From the NCBI RefSeq assembly GCF_014190935.1, contig NZ_JACHVV010000005.1, positions 124,001-188,000 of the forward strand: DNA of 64,000 nucleotides. The letters run 5' to 3'. Shown one piece after another: positions 8,771-16,386 of this stretch. A model generated the notes under the pieces. The model was given only the letters and a program-made list of their open reading frames with translations, was not told the origin of the DNA and ran no database searches. Both the position numbers and the translations under genes were made by a program. The stretch comes from Chryseomonas sp014190935 (GTDB lineage: Bacteria > Pseudomonadota > Gammaproteobacteria > Pseudomonadales > Pseudomonadaceae). Within the stretch, counting starts at the first letter, position 1, and each line of letters starts with the position of its first letter.

Positions 8771-9799
8771 TCAACGGACCGGCGGGGCGTACTGCAGACC
8801 GCCTGCATTCCACAGGGCGTTGAGGCCGCGCTTGATCTTCAGATCGCTACCCATGCCGACGTTGCGCTCGAAGACTTCGCCGTAGTTGCCGACCTGCTTG
8901 ACGATCTTCACCGCCCAGTCTTTCGGCAGCTTCAGATCCTTGCCGAATTCGCCATCGGCACCCAGCAGACGACGCACGTCAGGATTCTTGGAATCCTTGG
9001 CCTGGGCTTCCACGTTGGCGGAGGTCAGACCCAGTTCCTCGGCGTTGACCATGGCGAACAGCGACCACTTGACCACGGTCAGCCAGTCTTCGTCGCCACG
9101 ACGGACGGCCGGCGCCAGGGGCTCCTTGGAGATCACCTCGGGCAGCACGACGTAGTCGTCCGGGCTGGCCAGCTTGTTGCGCTGGGCATAGAGCTGGGAC
9201 TGGTCGGAGGTCAGCACGTCGCAACGACCGGCTTCCATGGACTTGGCGCTCTCGTCCGAGGTGCTGTAGGTGATGGGGGTGAACTTCATGCCGTTGGAAC
9301 GGAAGTAGTCGGCCAGGTTGAGTTCGGTGGTGGTACCGGCCTGGATGCACACGGTGGCGCCGTCCAGTTCCTTGGCGCTCTTCACGCCCAGCTTCTTGTT
9401 CACCAGGAAGCCCTGGCCGTCGTAGTAGGTGACGCCGGCGAAGATCAGGCCCATGCCGCCATCGCGGGAGCTGGTCCAGGTGGTGTTGCGCGACAGCACG
9501 TCGATCTCGCCGGATTGCAGCGCGGTGAAGCGCTCCTTGGCGGTCAGGGGGGTGAAGCGAACCTTGGTGGAGTCACCGAAGACCGCAGCGGCCACGGCGC
9601 GGCAGACGTCGACGTCGATGCCTTTGTAGTCACCCTTGGAATCAGTGTAGGAGAAGCCCGGCAGGCCATCGCTGACGCCGCATTGCACGAAACCTTTGTT
9701 CTTCACCGCATCCAGGGTAGCGCCTGCGTGAGCCATGCCGGACAGGCCAAGAGCAGCGGCGGTGGTCAGAATTGCCAGGGTAGACTTCACCATCTTCAT
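8771..9799 (-). CDS. aapJ: General L-amino-acid ABC transporter periplasmic binding protein
   Basis: 342-residue solute-binding protein. Signal peptide MKMVKSTLAIL..., with a hydrophobic core and AHA cleavage site near residue 26. The mature protein has the family-3 SBP fold, with the signature GFSYTDSKGDYKGIDVDVCRAVAAAVFGD at about 49-76 (shown here only by its ends GFSYTD and FGD) and RFTALQSGEIDVLSRN (about 90-105). It captures L-amino acids in the periplasm for AapQMP. First gene of the operon; the start is the ATG nine bases after GGAGCTTATCG. A 365-base gap to the next gene holds a candidate sigma-54 promoter. Confidence 0.92.
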   Translation of the reverse strand: MKMVKSTLAILTTAAALGLSGMAHAGATLDAVKNKGFVQCGVSDGLPGFSYTDSKGDYKGIDVDVCRAVAAAVFGDSTKVRFTPLTAKERFTALQSGEIDVLSRNTTWTSSRDGGMGLIFAGVTYYDGQGFLVNKKLGVKSAKELDGATVCIQAGTTTELNLADYFRSNGMKFTPITYSTSDESAKSMEAGRCDVLTSDQSQLYAQRNKLASPDDYVVLPEVISKEPLAPAVRRGDEDWLTVVKWSLFAMVNAEELGLTSANVEAQAKDSKNPDVRRLLGADGEFGKDLKLPKDWAVKIVKQVGNYGEVFERNVGMGSDLKIKRGLNALWNAGGLQYAPPVR

Positions 9800-10164
9800 C
9801 GATAAGCTCCACTTTGTTTATGAATTACGTTCCAGTCGCACGGCAGCACGATGTCTCTCGCTTGATTGCCGTGGAACCCGCCCACCCGATCCCTGGGCGT
9901 CCTTCATCAAGGGAAGAAGGAGACGCACTGGAAGGCATGACGAAGCAGTGAGTCAGTGTTACCTGTTAGTGCACTACCTGGCCGCATGCTAGGTGAGGCA
10001 ATTTGCGGACCAGTGAAGGCGACAGCTGCTCACTTGGCTCAAACCCGGCAGTCATCTGACTTCCAGCAAAAAACCGAACAACTAAATTACGAAAATGCGA
10101 CACGCGTTTTGTGCACCATCTGTTACCACACCCATTTTCAGTGGCACCAAACTGGAGCAAAGCC
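9800..10164. other. Divergent intergenic region aapJ / carboxylesterase
   Basis: 365 bases with no convincing gene, AT-richer than its neighbours near 10050-10130. It should hold promoters for both divergent genes. The only clear motif I can place is the sigma-54-like site at 9997-10012 directed at aapJ; I see no convincing sigma-70 pair for the esterase and no further strong inverted repeat. Confidence 0.6.
9997..10012 (-). promoter_or_regulatory. Candidate sigma-54 (RpoN) promoter for aapJQMP
   Basis: On the minus strand the bases read TGGTCCGCAAATTGCC. This keeps the invariant GG and GC exactly 10 bases apart and matches 9 of the 12 defined positions of TGGCACG-N4-TTGCW. Transcription would start near 9985, giving a leader of about 185 bases to aapJ. 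RpoN control of acidic amino-acid ABC uptake is established in other pseudomonads (aat/AauRS); its use here is inferred. Confidence 0.45.
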
Positions 10165-10827
10165 TTGGAAAATTCGCCTCTTGTGCTGGAATCGCCCAGC
10201 GGAACCGCCGATAGCTGCGTCATTTGGTTGCATGGCCTGGGTGCAACCCAGCATGACTTCGAACCCGTTGCCGAATTGTTGCAGCGCACCCTGACCTCGA
10301 CCCGCTTCGTCCTGCCCCAGGCACCGACCCAGGCAGTCACCATCAATGGCGGCTGGGCCATGCCGTCCTGGTACGACATCCTGGCCATGAATCCGGCCCG
10401 GGCCATCGACCGCGCCCAGCTGGAAACTTCGGCCGCCACGGTGCGGGCCCTGATCGAGGCCCAGCGGGCCCAGGGAATTCCCGCCGAGCGCATCGTGCTG
10501 GCCGGTTTCTCCCAGGGGGGCGCCGTGGTGCTGCATACCGCCTATAACACTCCCTGCCCCACCCTGGGCGGCGTCATGGCACTGTCGACCTACGCGCCCA
10601 GCTTCGAAGACGCCCAGGTCAATCGCGGCGGGACCACCCCAGTGCTGTGCCTGCATGGCAGTCAGGACGACGTGGTTCCCCTGGCCCTCGGACGCGCAGC
10701 CTACGAGGCACTGGTGACCGCGGGCGTGAAAGCGCTCTGGCACAGCTATCCCATGCGCCACGAGGTGATTCCGGCGGAAATTCAGGATATCCAGGACTGG
10801 CTGCTGGCACGTCTCGGCGGAAAATAA
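10165..10827 (+). CDS. Carboxylesterase / phospholipase (alpha/beta hydrolase, EstB-like)
   Basis: 220-residue cytoplasmic serine hydrolase of the phospholipase/carboxylesterase (PF02230) family, hydrolysing short-chain esters. The HGLGAT oxyanion segment is at about 23-28, the nucleophile elbow GFSQGG has Ser near 116, and the acid and base are in HGSQDDVVP and MRHEV. The start is placed at TTG (10165), seven bases after the good Shine-Dalgarno GGAGC; this gives the usual N-terminus (MENSPLVLES). The in-frame GTG at 10111 would add 18 residues with no family similarity and has no ribosome-binding site. Confidence 0.85.
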   Translation: MENSPLVLESPSGTADSCVIWLHGLGATQHDFEPVAELLQRTLTSTRFVLPQAPTQAVTINGGWAMPSWYDILAMNPARAIDRAQLETSAATVRALIEAQRAQGIPAERIVLAGFSQGGAVVLHTAYNTPCPTLGGVMALSTYAPSFEDAQVNRGGTTPVLCLHGSQDDVVPLALGRAAYEALVTAGVKALWHSYPMRHEVIPAEIQDIQDWLLARLGGK

Positions 10828-11026
10828 AGGGCGAATCACCGGACCGCTTCGTTTTTGGAAACCGGTCGACAAATTGCGGAATCCGGGGGCGAATGGAGGG
10901 CTGGAAAGGGCCAGGCGAACGAACTTTGGGGTACCCGTCCGGTCCAGTAGGGGTGCCTGAAGGTCGTGATGTGCATGGAGCAGCTATGGCCCGAGTTTTC
11001 CTTTCAGTCCCCGGGGTGATCCTTTG

Positions 11027-11977
11027 ATGGCTGCCCCCTTATCGGTCTGGCTGACCGAAGTACCGGTCGCTTCCCTGAAGGACCTGCGCCTGTTCAAGGG
11101 CGTGGAGACTCATCTGCTGGAAGCCCTGATCGCCCGCTCGGCTACCCGTAGCCTGGTTGCCGGTGAGTGCCTGCTCTCGCCCGCGATGATCAACCAGTAC
11201 ATGTACCTCATTCTGGAAGGTCGTCTGCGGGTCCATCTGGGCTCGCCGGAAAATCCGCCCATCTATCTGCTGGGTCCGGGCGAGTGCTCGGGCGAAATCA
11301 GCTTCATGGACAGCGAGCGGCCCAGCGCCCATGTCATCGCCGAAGCCGACACCCTGGTGCTCTGCCTGCATCGCGATCTGGTGCTGGAGCTGATCGAACG
11401 CTCCGCCAAGGCCATGCACAACCTGCTCGGCATCCTTTGCGAGCGGATGCGGCGCGGCAACCAGCTGATCGTCGACACCGAACGCAATGCCAATGTCGAC
11501 ACCCTGACCGGCCTCTTCAACCGTCGGCGCCTCGAGCAGCTGTTCGAGCGTGAGAGCACCCGCTGTGCCTTCAACCGGCAGCCGCTGAGCCTGCTGATGC
11601 TGGATGTCGATCACTTCAAGCGCTACAACGATACCCATGGCCACCTGGCGGGCGACTATGCCCTCTGCCTGGTCGCCAACACCCTGCGCGACCAGCTGCG
11701 ACCCAAGGACAGCATGGCGCGCTATGGCGGCGAGGAGTTCGTCATCCTGCTGCCGGAAATCGATCGCGACGAAGCCATCGCCATCGCCGAGCGCCTGCGC
11801 CAGAGCCTCGCCGAGGTCAAGGACTTCTATTCGCCCTGCGGCCGGCTGCCGGGGGTGACCGTCTCCATCGGTCTGGCCCAGATGCGCAAGGCCGACTCCC
11901 TGGATGAGCTGGTCGGACGTGCGGACAAGTCGCTCTACCAGGCCAAGGATGCCGGGCGCAATCGGATCAGTGGCTGA
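11027..11977 (+). CDS. Diguanylate cyclase with N-terminal cyclic-nucleotide-binding-like domain
   Basis: 316 residues. Residues ~18-130 form a CAP/cNMP-binding-type beta roll (LFKGVETHLLEALI... LILEGRLRVHL... GPGECSGE). Residues ~155-316 are a GGDEF domain with an intact active site GGEEF (234-238) and an I-site RPKD (225-228) for product inhibition. It should make cyclic di-GMP in response to a ligand or partner sensed by the beta roll. The phosphate-binding cassette reads GE...ERPSA where family members usually have P-R-S-A: the arginine that grips the cyclic phosphate is displaced by one, so cAMP/cGMP binding is doubtful. No membrane segment. The ATG at 11027 follows GGGGTGAT; a TTG three bases upstream is possible. 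Confidence 0.88.
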   Translation: MAAPLSVWLTEVPVASLKDLRLFKGVETHLLEALIARSATRSLVAGECLLSPAMINQYMYLILEGRLRVHLGSPENPPIYLLGPGECSGEISFMDSERPSAHVIAEADTLVLCLHRDLVLELIERSAKAMHNLLGILCERMRRGNQLIVDTERNANVDTLTGLFNRRRLEQLFERESTRCAFNRQPLSLLMLDVDHFKRYNDTHGHLAGDYALCLVANTLRDQLRPKDSMARYGGEEFVILLPEIDRDEAIAIAERLRQSLAEVKDFYSPCGRLPGVTVSIGLAQMRKADSLDELVGRADKSLYQAKDAGRNRISG

Positions 11978-12008
11978 GCGGATTGCGCTTGCGTTCGGCA
12001 GGTAGTTG

Positions 12009-12036
12009 TTGCCGGGCACGTAGGTTGCTTTACACT
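12009..12036 (+). promoter_or_regulatory. Candidate sigma-70 promoter of rhlB
   Basis: A TTGCCG -35 (12009-12014) and TACACT -10 (12031-12036) are separated by 16 bases. They lie 37-64 bases before the rhlB GTG, giving a short leader of about 30 bases. No other promoter-like pair was seen between the diguanylate cyclase and rhlB. Confidence 0.45.
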
Positions 12037-12072
12037 GCGGTCTCATTCCGCTTTCGATGATCGAGACCCTCC

Positions 12073-13578
12073 GTGCTCAAGGCACTCAAAAAATTTCTGG
12101 GCAAGGATCAGGAGGTCGCTCAGCCGACTCCCTCCCCTGCGCCCCAAGCTACCCCCAGCGTCGCTGTAGCAGCTCACTCCTCCCCCGCCGCTGTGGCGCC
12201 CGAAGCGCAGGCCGAGCGTGCGCCACGCAAACCGCGCAATCCCGACGAAGCCCGCAGCCAGGAGCCTCGTGCCCAGGCCGAAAAACAGGAACCTCGCGCC
12301 CAGGCGGAAAAATCCGCCAAGCCGCGCCGCGAGCGCAGCCCGCGCAAGCCCAAGCCGGTCGACACCTGGAAACTGGAAGACTTCGCGGTCGAGCCGCAGG
12401 AAGGCAAGACGCGCTTCCATGACTTCAAGCTGGATCCGCGGCTGATGCACGGCATCCATGACCTCGGCTTTCCCTACTGCACGCCGATCCAGGCGCAGGT
12501 GCTGGGTTTCACCCTGAAGGGCAAGGACGCCATCGGCCGCGCCCAGACCGGCACCGGCAAGACCGCTGCCTTCCTGATCTCGACCATCACCCAGTTGCTG
12601 ACCACTCCGCCGCCCAAGGAAAGATACATGGGCGAGCCGCGGGCACTGATCATCGCGCCGACCCGCGAACTGGTGGTGCAGATCGCCAACGATGCCCTCG
12701 ACCTGGCCAAGTACACCGGGCTCAACGTCATGAGCTTTGTCGGCGGCATGGACTTCGACAAGCAGCTCAAGCAGCTGGAAGCGCGTTATTGCGACATCCT
12801 GGTCGCCACCCCTGGCCGCCTGCTGGACTTCAACCAGCGCGGCGAGGTGCACCTGGACATGGTCGAGGTCATGGTGCTGGACGAGGCCGACCGCATGCTG
12901 GACATGGGCTTCATTCCCCAGGTTCGCCAGATCATTCGCCAGACCCCGCCCAAGAGCGAACGCCAGACCCTGCTGTTCTCCGCCACCTTCACCGAAGACG
13001 TGATGAATCTGGCGCGGCAGTGGACCACCGACCCGGCCATCGTCGAGATCGAGCCGGAGAACGTGGCCAGCGACACCGTCGAGCAGCACGTCTATGCCGT
13101 GTCCTCCAGCGACAAGTACCGGCTGCTCTACAACCTGGTCGCCCAGAACAACTGGGAGCGGGTGATGGTGTTCGCCAACCGGCGTGATGAGGTGCGGCGC
13201 ATCGAGGAACGCCTGACCAAGGACGGCATCAGCGCCGCCCAGATGTCCGGCGACGTGCCTCAGCACAAGCGCATCAAGACCCTTGAAGGCTTCCGTGCCG
13301 GCAAGATCCGCGTGCTGGTGGCCACCGATGTGGCCGGTCGCGGCATTCACGTCGACGGTATCAGCCACGTGATCAACTTCACCCTGCCGGAAGATCCGGA
13401 CGACTACGTGCACCGCATCGGTCGTACCGGTCGTGCCGGCGCCACCGGGACCTCCATCAGCTTCGCCGGCGAGGACGACGCCTTCGCCCTGCCGCCCATC
13501 GAAACCCTGCTGGGCCGCAAGATCTCCTGCGAAATGCCTCCGGCCGAGTTGCTCAAGCCGGTGCCGCGGCAGCGCTGA
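12073..13578 (+). CDS. rhlB: ATP-dependent DEAD-box RNA helicase RhlB
   Basis: 501 residues; unwinds RNA duplexes, in gammaproteobacteria often within the RNA degradosome with RNase E. A low-complexity Ala/Pro/Arg/Glu N-terminal extension (1-~105) precedes the helicase core: Q-motif near 137, AQTGTGKT (157-164), PTRELVVQI, DEAD (270-273), SAT, and the C-terminal RecA domain ending ATDVAGRGIHVDG and HRIGRTGRAG. The extension contains an exact 9-residue tandem repeat (63-80). The start is GTG at 12073 giving MLKALKKFLGK, the usual pseudomonad N-terminus; the Shine-Dalgarno is weak. The core is about the usual length, and the extension is typical of pseudomonads but variable. Confidence 0.9.
   Translation: MLKALKKFLGKDQEVAQPTPSPAPQATPSVAVAAHSSPAAVAPEAQAERAPRKPRNPDEARSQEPRAQAEKQEPRAQAEKSAKPRRERSPRKPKPVDTWKLEDFAVEPQEGKTRFHDFKLDPRLMHGIHDLGFPYCTPIQAQVLGFTLKGKDAIGRAQTGTGKTAAFLISTITQLLTTPPPKERYMGEPRALIIAPTRELVVQIANDALDLAKYTGLNVMSFVGGMDFDKQLKQLEARYCDILVATPGRLLDFNQRGEVHLDMVEVMVLDEADRMLDMGFIPQVRQIIRQTPPKSERQTLLFSATFTEDVMNLARQWTTDPAIVEIEPENVASDTVEQHVYAVSSSDKYRLLYNLVAQNNWERVMVFANRRDEVRRIEERLTKDGISAAQMSGDVPQHKRIKTLEGFRAGKIRVLVATDVAGRGIHVDGISHVINFTLPEDPDDYVHRIGRTGRAGATGTSISFAGEDDAFALPPIETLLGRKISCEMPPAELLKPVPRQR
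12259..12312 (+). repeat. 27-bp in-frame tandem duplication in rhlB
   Basis: Two adjacent 27-base units (12259-12285, 12286-12312) each encode QEPRAQAEK. They differ at only three bases, all synonymous third positions (GAG/GAA, CGT/CGC, GCC/GCG). Confidence 0.85.
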
Positions 13579-13596
13579 AACCAGCGTCACTGCCGC
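13566..13596 (+). terminator. Hairpin overlapping the rhlB stop codon
   Basis: GCGGCAG-CGCTG (13566-13577) pairs with CAGCG and CTGCCGC (13582-13596) around an AAAC loop with a 3-base TCA bulge. It spans the rhlB TGA. No U-tract follows; it may be a 3' stabiliser or part of a Rho-type end. Confidence 0.4.
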
Positions 13597-13640
13597 AGGG
13601 TGGCCTGCCGGTCTCGCCAGGGCAGCCGGCACCTCCGTAG

Positions 13641-13711
13641 GGTGGATAACGGCGCAGCTTTATCCACCTGGCCCGTTGGGTGCCAGGCGGAAAAGGCCAA
13701 CGCGGTTTTCC
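13641..13711. repeat. Paired intergenic hairpins (GGTGGATAA family)
   Basis: Between the convergent rhlB and moaE genes: GGTGGATAA (13641-13649) pairs with TTATCCACC (13660-13668), and GGAAAA (13689-13694) pairs with TTTTCC (13706-13711). The outer flanks GTAGGGTGGA and TCCACGCTACC are also roughly complementary, so this looks like one degenerate copy of an intergenic palindromic repeat that may also terminate both genes. Confidence 0.45.
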
Positions 13712-13722
13712 ACGCTACCTTG

Positions 13723-14178
13723 TCACCGCTTTGCCCAACGCCCGGCGGCATCCTGGTCACTGGCGCGACCTTCCACCCAGCGCGGTCCTTCGGACGTGTC
13801 TTCCTTCTTCCAGAAGGGTGCCCGGGTCTTGAGATAGTCCATCACGAAATTGCAGGCCTCGAAGGCGGCCTGGCGATGGGCGCTGGCGGTACCGACGAAG
13901 ACGATGGGCTCGCCTGGCTCCAGTCGGCCGATGCGATGCAGGATGTCGATCCTGAGCAGCGGCCAGCGCTGATTCGCTTCTTCGACGATGCGCGCCAGGG
14001 CCTTTTCGGTCATGCCGGGAAAGTGCTCGAGAAACAATCCGCCGACGTCCCGGCCGTCGTTGAAATCCCGTACGTAGCCCACGAAGCCCACCACGGCACC
14101 GACGCCGGTGTTGGCAGCATGCAGGGCGTTGAGTTCCTGTCCGGGATCGAAGGTGGCGGCCTGCACACGGATAGCCAT
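13723..14178 (-). CDS. moaE: Molybdopterin synthase catalytic subunit MoaE
   Basis: 151 residues. Large subunit of molybdopterin synthase: receives sulfur from the MoaD C-terminal thiocarboxylate and inserts the dithiolene into precursor Z (cPMP). The motifs GAVVGFVGYVRDFNDG (about 29-44), HRIGRLEPGEPIVFVGTASAHR (about 99-118) and DYLKTRAPFWKKE (about 124-136, with the conserved lysines) are intact. The ATG at 14178 has GGAGG six bases upstream, lying in the end of moaD, so the two are translationally linked. Last gene of moaCDE. Confidence 0.93.
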   Translation of the reverse strand: MAIRVQAATFDPGQELNALHAANTGVGAVVGFVGYVRDFNDGRDVGGLFLEHFPGMTEKALARIVEEANQRWPLLRIDILHRIGRLEPGEPIVFVGTASAHRQAAFEACNFVMDYLKTRAPFWKKEDTSEGPRWVEGRASDQDAAGRWAKR

Positions 14179-14180
14179 GC

Positions 14181-14432
14181 TCAACCTCCGGTCACGGTCG
14201 GAAAGAAGGCGACCTCGTCACCCTCGCGCAACGGCTCGGCCAGCCCGCAGAGCTCCTCGTTGCGGGCGCACATCAACCCCCGCTCGCCCAGAGTCTCGGC
14301 CCATACCCCGCCGCGCTGGACCAGATGTTCGCGCAGGTCGCCAACGGTGGCCAGTCCAGGCTCCCAGGGCAGGCTGTCCTCGGCGAGGCCCAGCACTTCA
14401 CGATAGCGGGCGAAGAATTGCACGCGGATCAT
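14181..14432 (-). CDS. moaD: Molybdopterin synthase sulfur carrier subunit MoaD
   Basis: 83-residue ubiquitin-like sulfur carrier, ending in the required diglycine (TVTGG), which becomes a thiocarboxylate and donates sulfur to MoaE. The ATG shares an ATGA overlap with the moaC stop. An open frame extends upstream inside moaC, but MIRVQFF is the normal family start. Standard length. Confidence 0.93.
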   Translation of the reverse strand: MIRVQFFARYREVLGLAEDSLPWEPGLATVGDLREHLVQRGGVWAETLGERGLMCARNEELCGLAEPLREGDEVAFFPTVTGG

Positions 14433-14908
14433 GCCGGTTGCTCCTCGGCGCGGAAATGACCGCTCTTGCCGCCATTCTTTTCCAGCAGCCGTACCGCCTC
14501 GATGGTCATGCCCCGATCGACCGCCTTGCACATGTCGTAAAGGGTCAGGGCCGCGACACTGGCGGCGGTCAGGGCCTCCATCTCCACTCCGGTCTGGCCG
14601 GACAGCTTGCAGGTGGCGGTGATCCGCACCCCATCGGGGGCTTCGGCGACCAGCTGGACCTTGACGCCAGTCAGCATCAGCGGATGGCAGAGCGGGATGA
14701 GGTCGGCGGTCTTCTTGGCTGCCTGGATGCCGGCGATACGCGCCACGGCGAAGACGTCGCCCTTGGGGTGGCCGCCGCTCTGGATCAGGTCGAGGGTTTC
14801 CGGACGCATGCGCACCCGGGCTTCGGCGGTGGCTTCACGGAAGGTCACCTGCTTGTCGGTGACATCGACCATGTTGGCACGGCCTTGGGAATCGAGATGG
14901 GTCAGCAC
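14429..14908 (-). CDS. moaC: Cyclic pyranopterin monophosphate synthase MoaC
   Basis: 159 residues. Converts 3',8-cyclo-dihydro-GTP (made by MoaA) to cPMP, the second step of molybdenum cofactor synthesis. Conserved segments: MVDVTDK (13-19), DLIPLCHPL (about 69-77, catalytic His), KLSGQTGVEMEALTA (about 101-115, catalytic region) and YDMCKAVD (about 124-131). The GTG at 14908 follows AGGAG by seven bases. No moaA or moaB is in the window, so the early step is encoded elsewhere. Confidence 0.94.
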   Translation of the reverse strand: MLTHLDSQGRANMVDVTDKQVTFREATAEARVRMRPETLDLIQSGGHPKGDVFAVARIAGIQAAKKTADLIPLCHPLMLTGVKVQLVAEAPDGVRITATCKLSGQTGVEMEALTAASVAALTLYDMCKAVDRGMTIEAVRLLEKNGGKSGHFRAEEQPA

Positions 14909-14959
14909 GGCATGACTCCTGGAAAGGACCTGCCATTGTAGACCCGCGGCTGGGGATTT

Positions 14960-14987
14960 GATCCCCGCCCGTGACCGGACGGGGATC
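14960..14987 (-). terminator. Hairpin after the PhoH-family gene
   Basis: GATCCCCG (14960-14967) pairs with CGGGGATC (14980-14987), with an inner CCG/CGG pair around TGAC. It lies between the end of the PhoH-family gene and moaC. There is no U-run, so it is a likely but not certain terminator. Confidence 0.45.
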
Positions 14988-14994
14988 AGGGACG

Positions 14995-16386
14995 TTACAG
15001 ATGGGACTCTGCGTACTCGGCGAGGATGGACCGGGGCACGCCCTGCAGGGTGATGTGCACCCCGTGGTTGAAGCCCTTGAAGCGCTCGGACAGGTAGGTG
15101 AGGCCGGAGCTGGTGGCCGAGAGATAGGGCGTGTCGATCTGCGCGAGGTTACCCAGGCAGATCACCTTGGAGCCGCTGCCGGCGCGGGTGATGATGGTCT
15201 TCATCTGGTGCGGGGTGAGGTTCTGGCATTCGTCGATGAGGATCAGACTCTGCTGGAAACTGCGACCGCGGATGTAGTTCAGCGACTTGAACTGCAGCGG
15301 TACCTTGCTGAGGATGTAGTCCACGCTGCCGTGGGGATTGTGGTCATCCATGTGCAGGGCTTCGAGGTTGTCGGTGATGGCGCCCAGCCAGGGCTCCATC
15401 TTCTCGGCCTCGGTCCCGGGCAGGAAGCCGATGTCCTCGTCCAGGCCCTGGACGCTGCGGGTGGCGATGATCCGCCGGTACCTCTTGGTGACCATGGTCT
15501 GTTCGATGGCCGCGGCCAGCGCCAGGATGGTCTTGCCCGAACCCGCCGCGCCGGTCAGGTTGACCAGGTGGATGTCAGGCTCCAGCAGGGCGAACAGCGC
15601 CAGCGCCTGGTAGATGTCCCGCGGTTTCAGCCCCCAGGCCTCCTGGTGCATCAGGGGCTCCTGGTGCATGTCGAGCAGGATGACCTCGCCGTCGCGCACC
15701 GCCTTGACCCAGCCGACGAAACCCTGCTCGTCGAGCACGAAGTCATTGACGTTGAAGGGTGGCATCTCGGCCGTCAGCTGCACGCGATGCCAGACGCGAC
15801 CCAGCTCCTGCCGGCTTTCCACCTTGCTCACGTTGTCCCAGAAGGAGCCCGGCAGATTGTGGTAACCCTGGGACAGCAGGGAGACGTCGTCGAGCAACTG
15901 GTCGGTCTGGTAGTCCTCGGCGGCGATGCCGCAGCCACGCGCCTTGAGGCGCATGTTGATGTCCTTGGTGACCAGGACCACCCGCTCCTGGGGATGCTGG
16001 GTGCGCAGTTCGACGAGCTGGTTGATGATGCGGTTGTCGTTGATGTCGTCCGGCAGGCAGGCCATGGGCCCGGCGCGGCGACTCATGAGAATGGACAAGC
16101 GCCCCTTGGCCTCGCCCTTGCCACGGGGGATGGGCACGCCCCGCTCGACGTCCTCGGGCGAGGACTCGGCGAGCACGCTGTCGATCAGGCGGATCGCCTG
16201 CCGGCATTCCGCGGCAACGTTGTGCTTGCCGGTCTTGAGCTTGTCGAGTTCCTCCAGGACCGTCATGGGAATGGCAACGTGGTGCTCCTCGAAATTGAGC
16301 AGCGCGTTGGGGTCGTGGATCAGTACGTTGGTGTCGAGCACATAGAGGGTGGGCTGGGTGGGGCGGGAACGTCCGTGATCATCCAT
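14995..16386 (-). CDS. PhoH family protein with N-terminal PIN domain (YlaK-like ATPase)
   Basis: 463 residues. A PIN nuclease domain (YVLDTNVLIHDPN with the first catalytic Asp at 18; VVLVTKDINMRLKA near 136-149) is fused to a C-terminal PhoH P-loop ATPase (LTGAAGSGKTIL, 277-288; Walker B LILIDECQNL near 371-380). PIN-PhoH proteins are ATP-dependent ribonucleases or helicases in characterised relatives; the target RNA here is unknown. Cytoplasmic. It ends near a hairpin and is preceded by a candidate promoter 150 bases upstream. It may be a monocistronic gene separate from moaCDE. Confidence 0.88.
   Translation of the reverse strand: MDDHGRSRPTQPTLYVLDTNVLIHDPNALLNFEEHHVAIPMTVLEELDKLKTGKHNVAAECRQAIRLIDSVLAESSPEDVERGVPIPRGKGEAKGRLSILMSRRAGPMACLPDDINDNRIINQLVELRTQHPQERVVLVTKDINMRLKARGCGIAAEDYQTDQLLDDVSLLSQGYHNLPGSFWDNVSKVESRQELGRVWHRVQLTAEMPPFNVNDFVLDEQGFVGWVKAVRDGEVILLDMHQEPLMHQEAWGLKPRDIYQALALFALLEPDIHLVNLTGAAGSGKTILALAAAIEQTMVTKRYRRIIATRSVQGLDEDIGFLPGTEAEKMEPWLGAITDNLEALHMDDHNPHGSVDYILSKVPLQFKSLNYIRGRSFQQSLILIDECQNLTPHQMKTIITRAGSGSKVICLGNLAQIDTPYLSATSSGLTYLSERFKGFNHGVHITLQGVPRSILAEYAESHL

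Noticed and set aside
10969..11019. 16-codon open frame (MCMEQLWPEF...) just upstream of the diguanylate cyclase
   Set aside because: It has a weak GAAGGTC site and ends eight bases before the cyclase start, so a leader peptide is conceivable, but length and composition give no support.
13600..14406. Plus-strand open frame through moaE and moaD
   Set aside because: Shadow of the moaDE genes, which have intact motifs and overlapping starts and stops.
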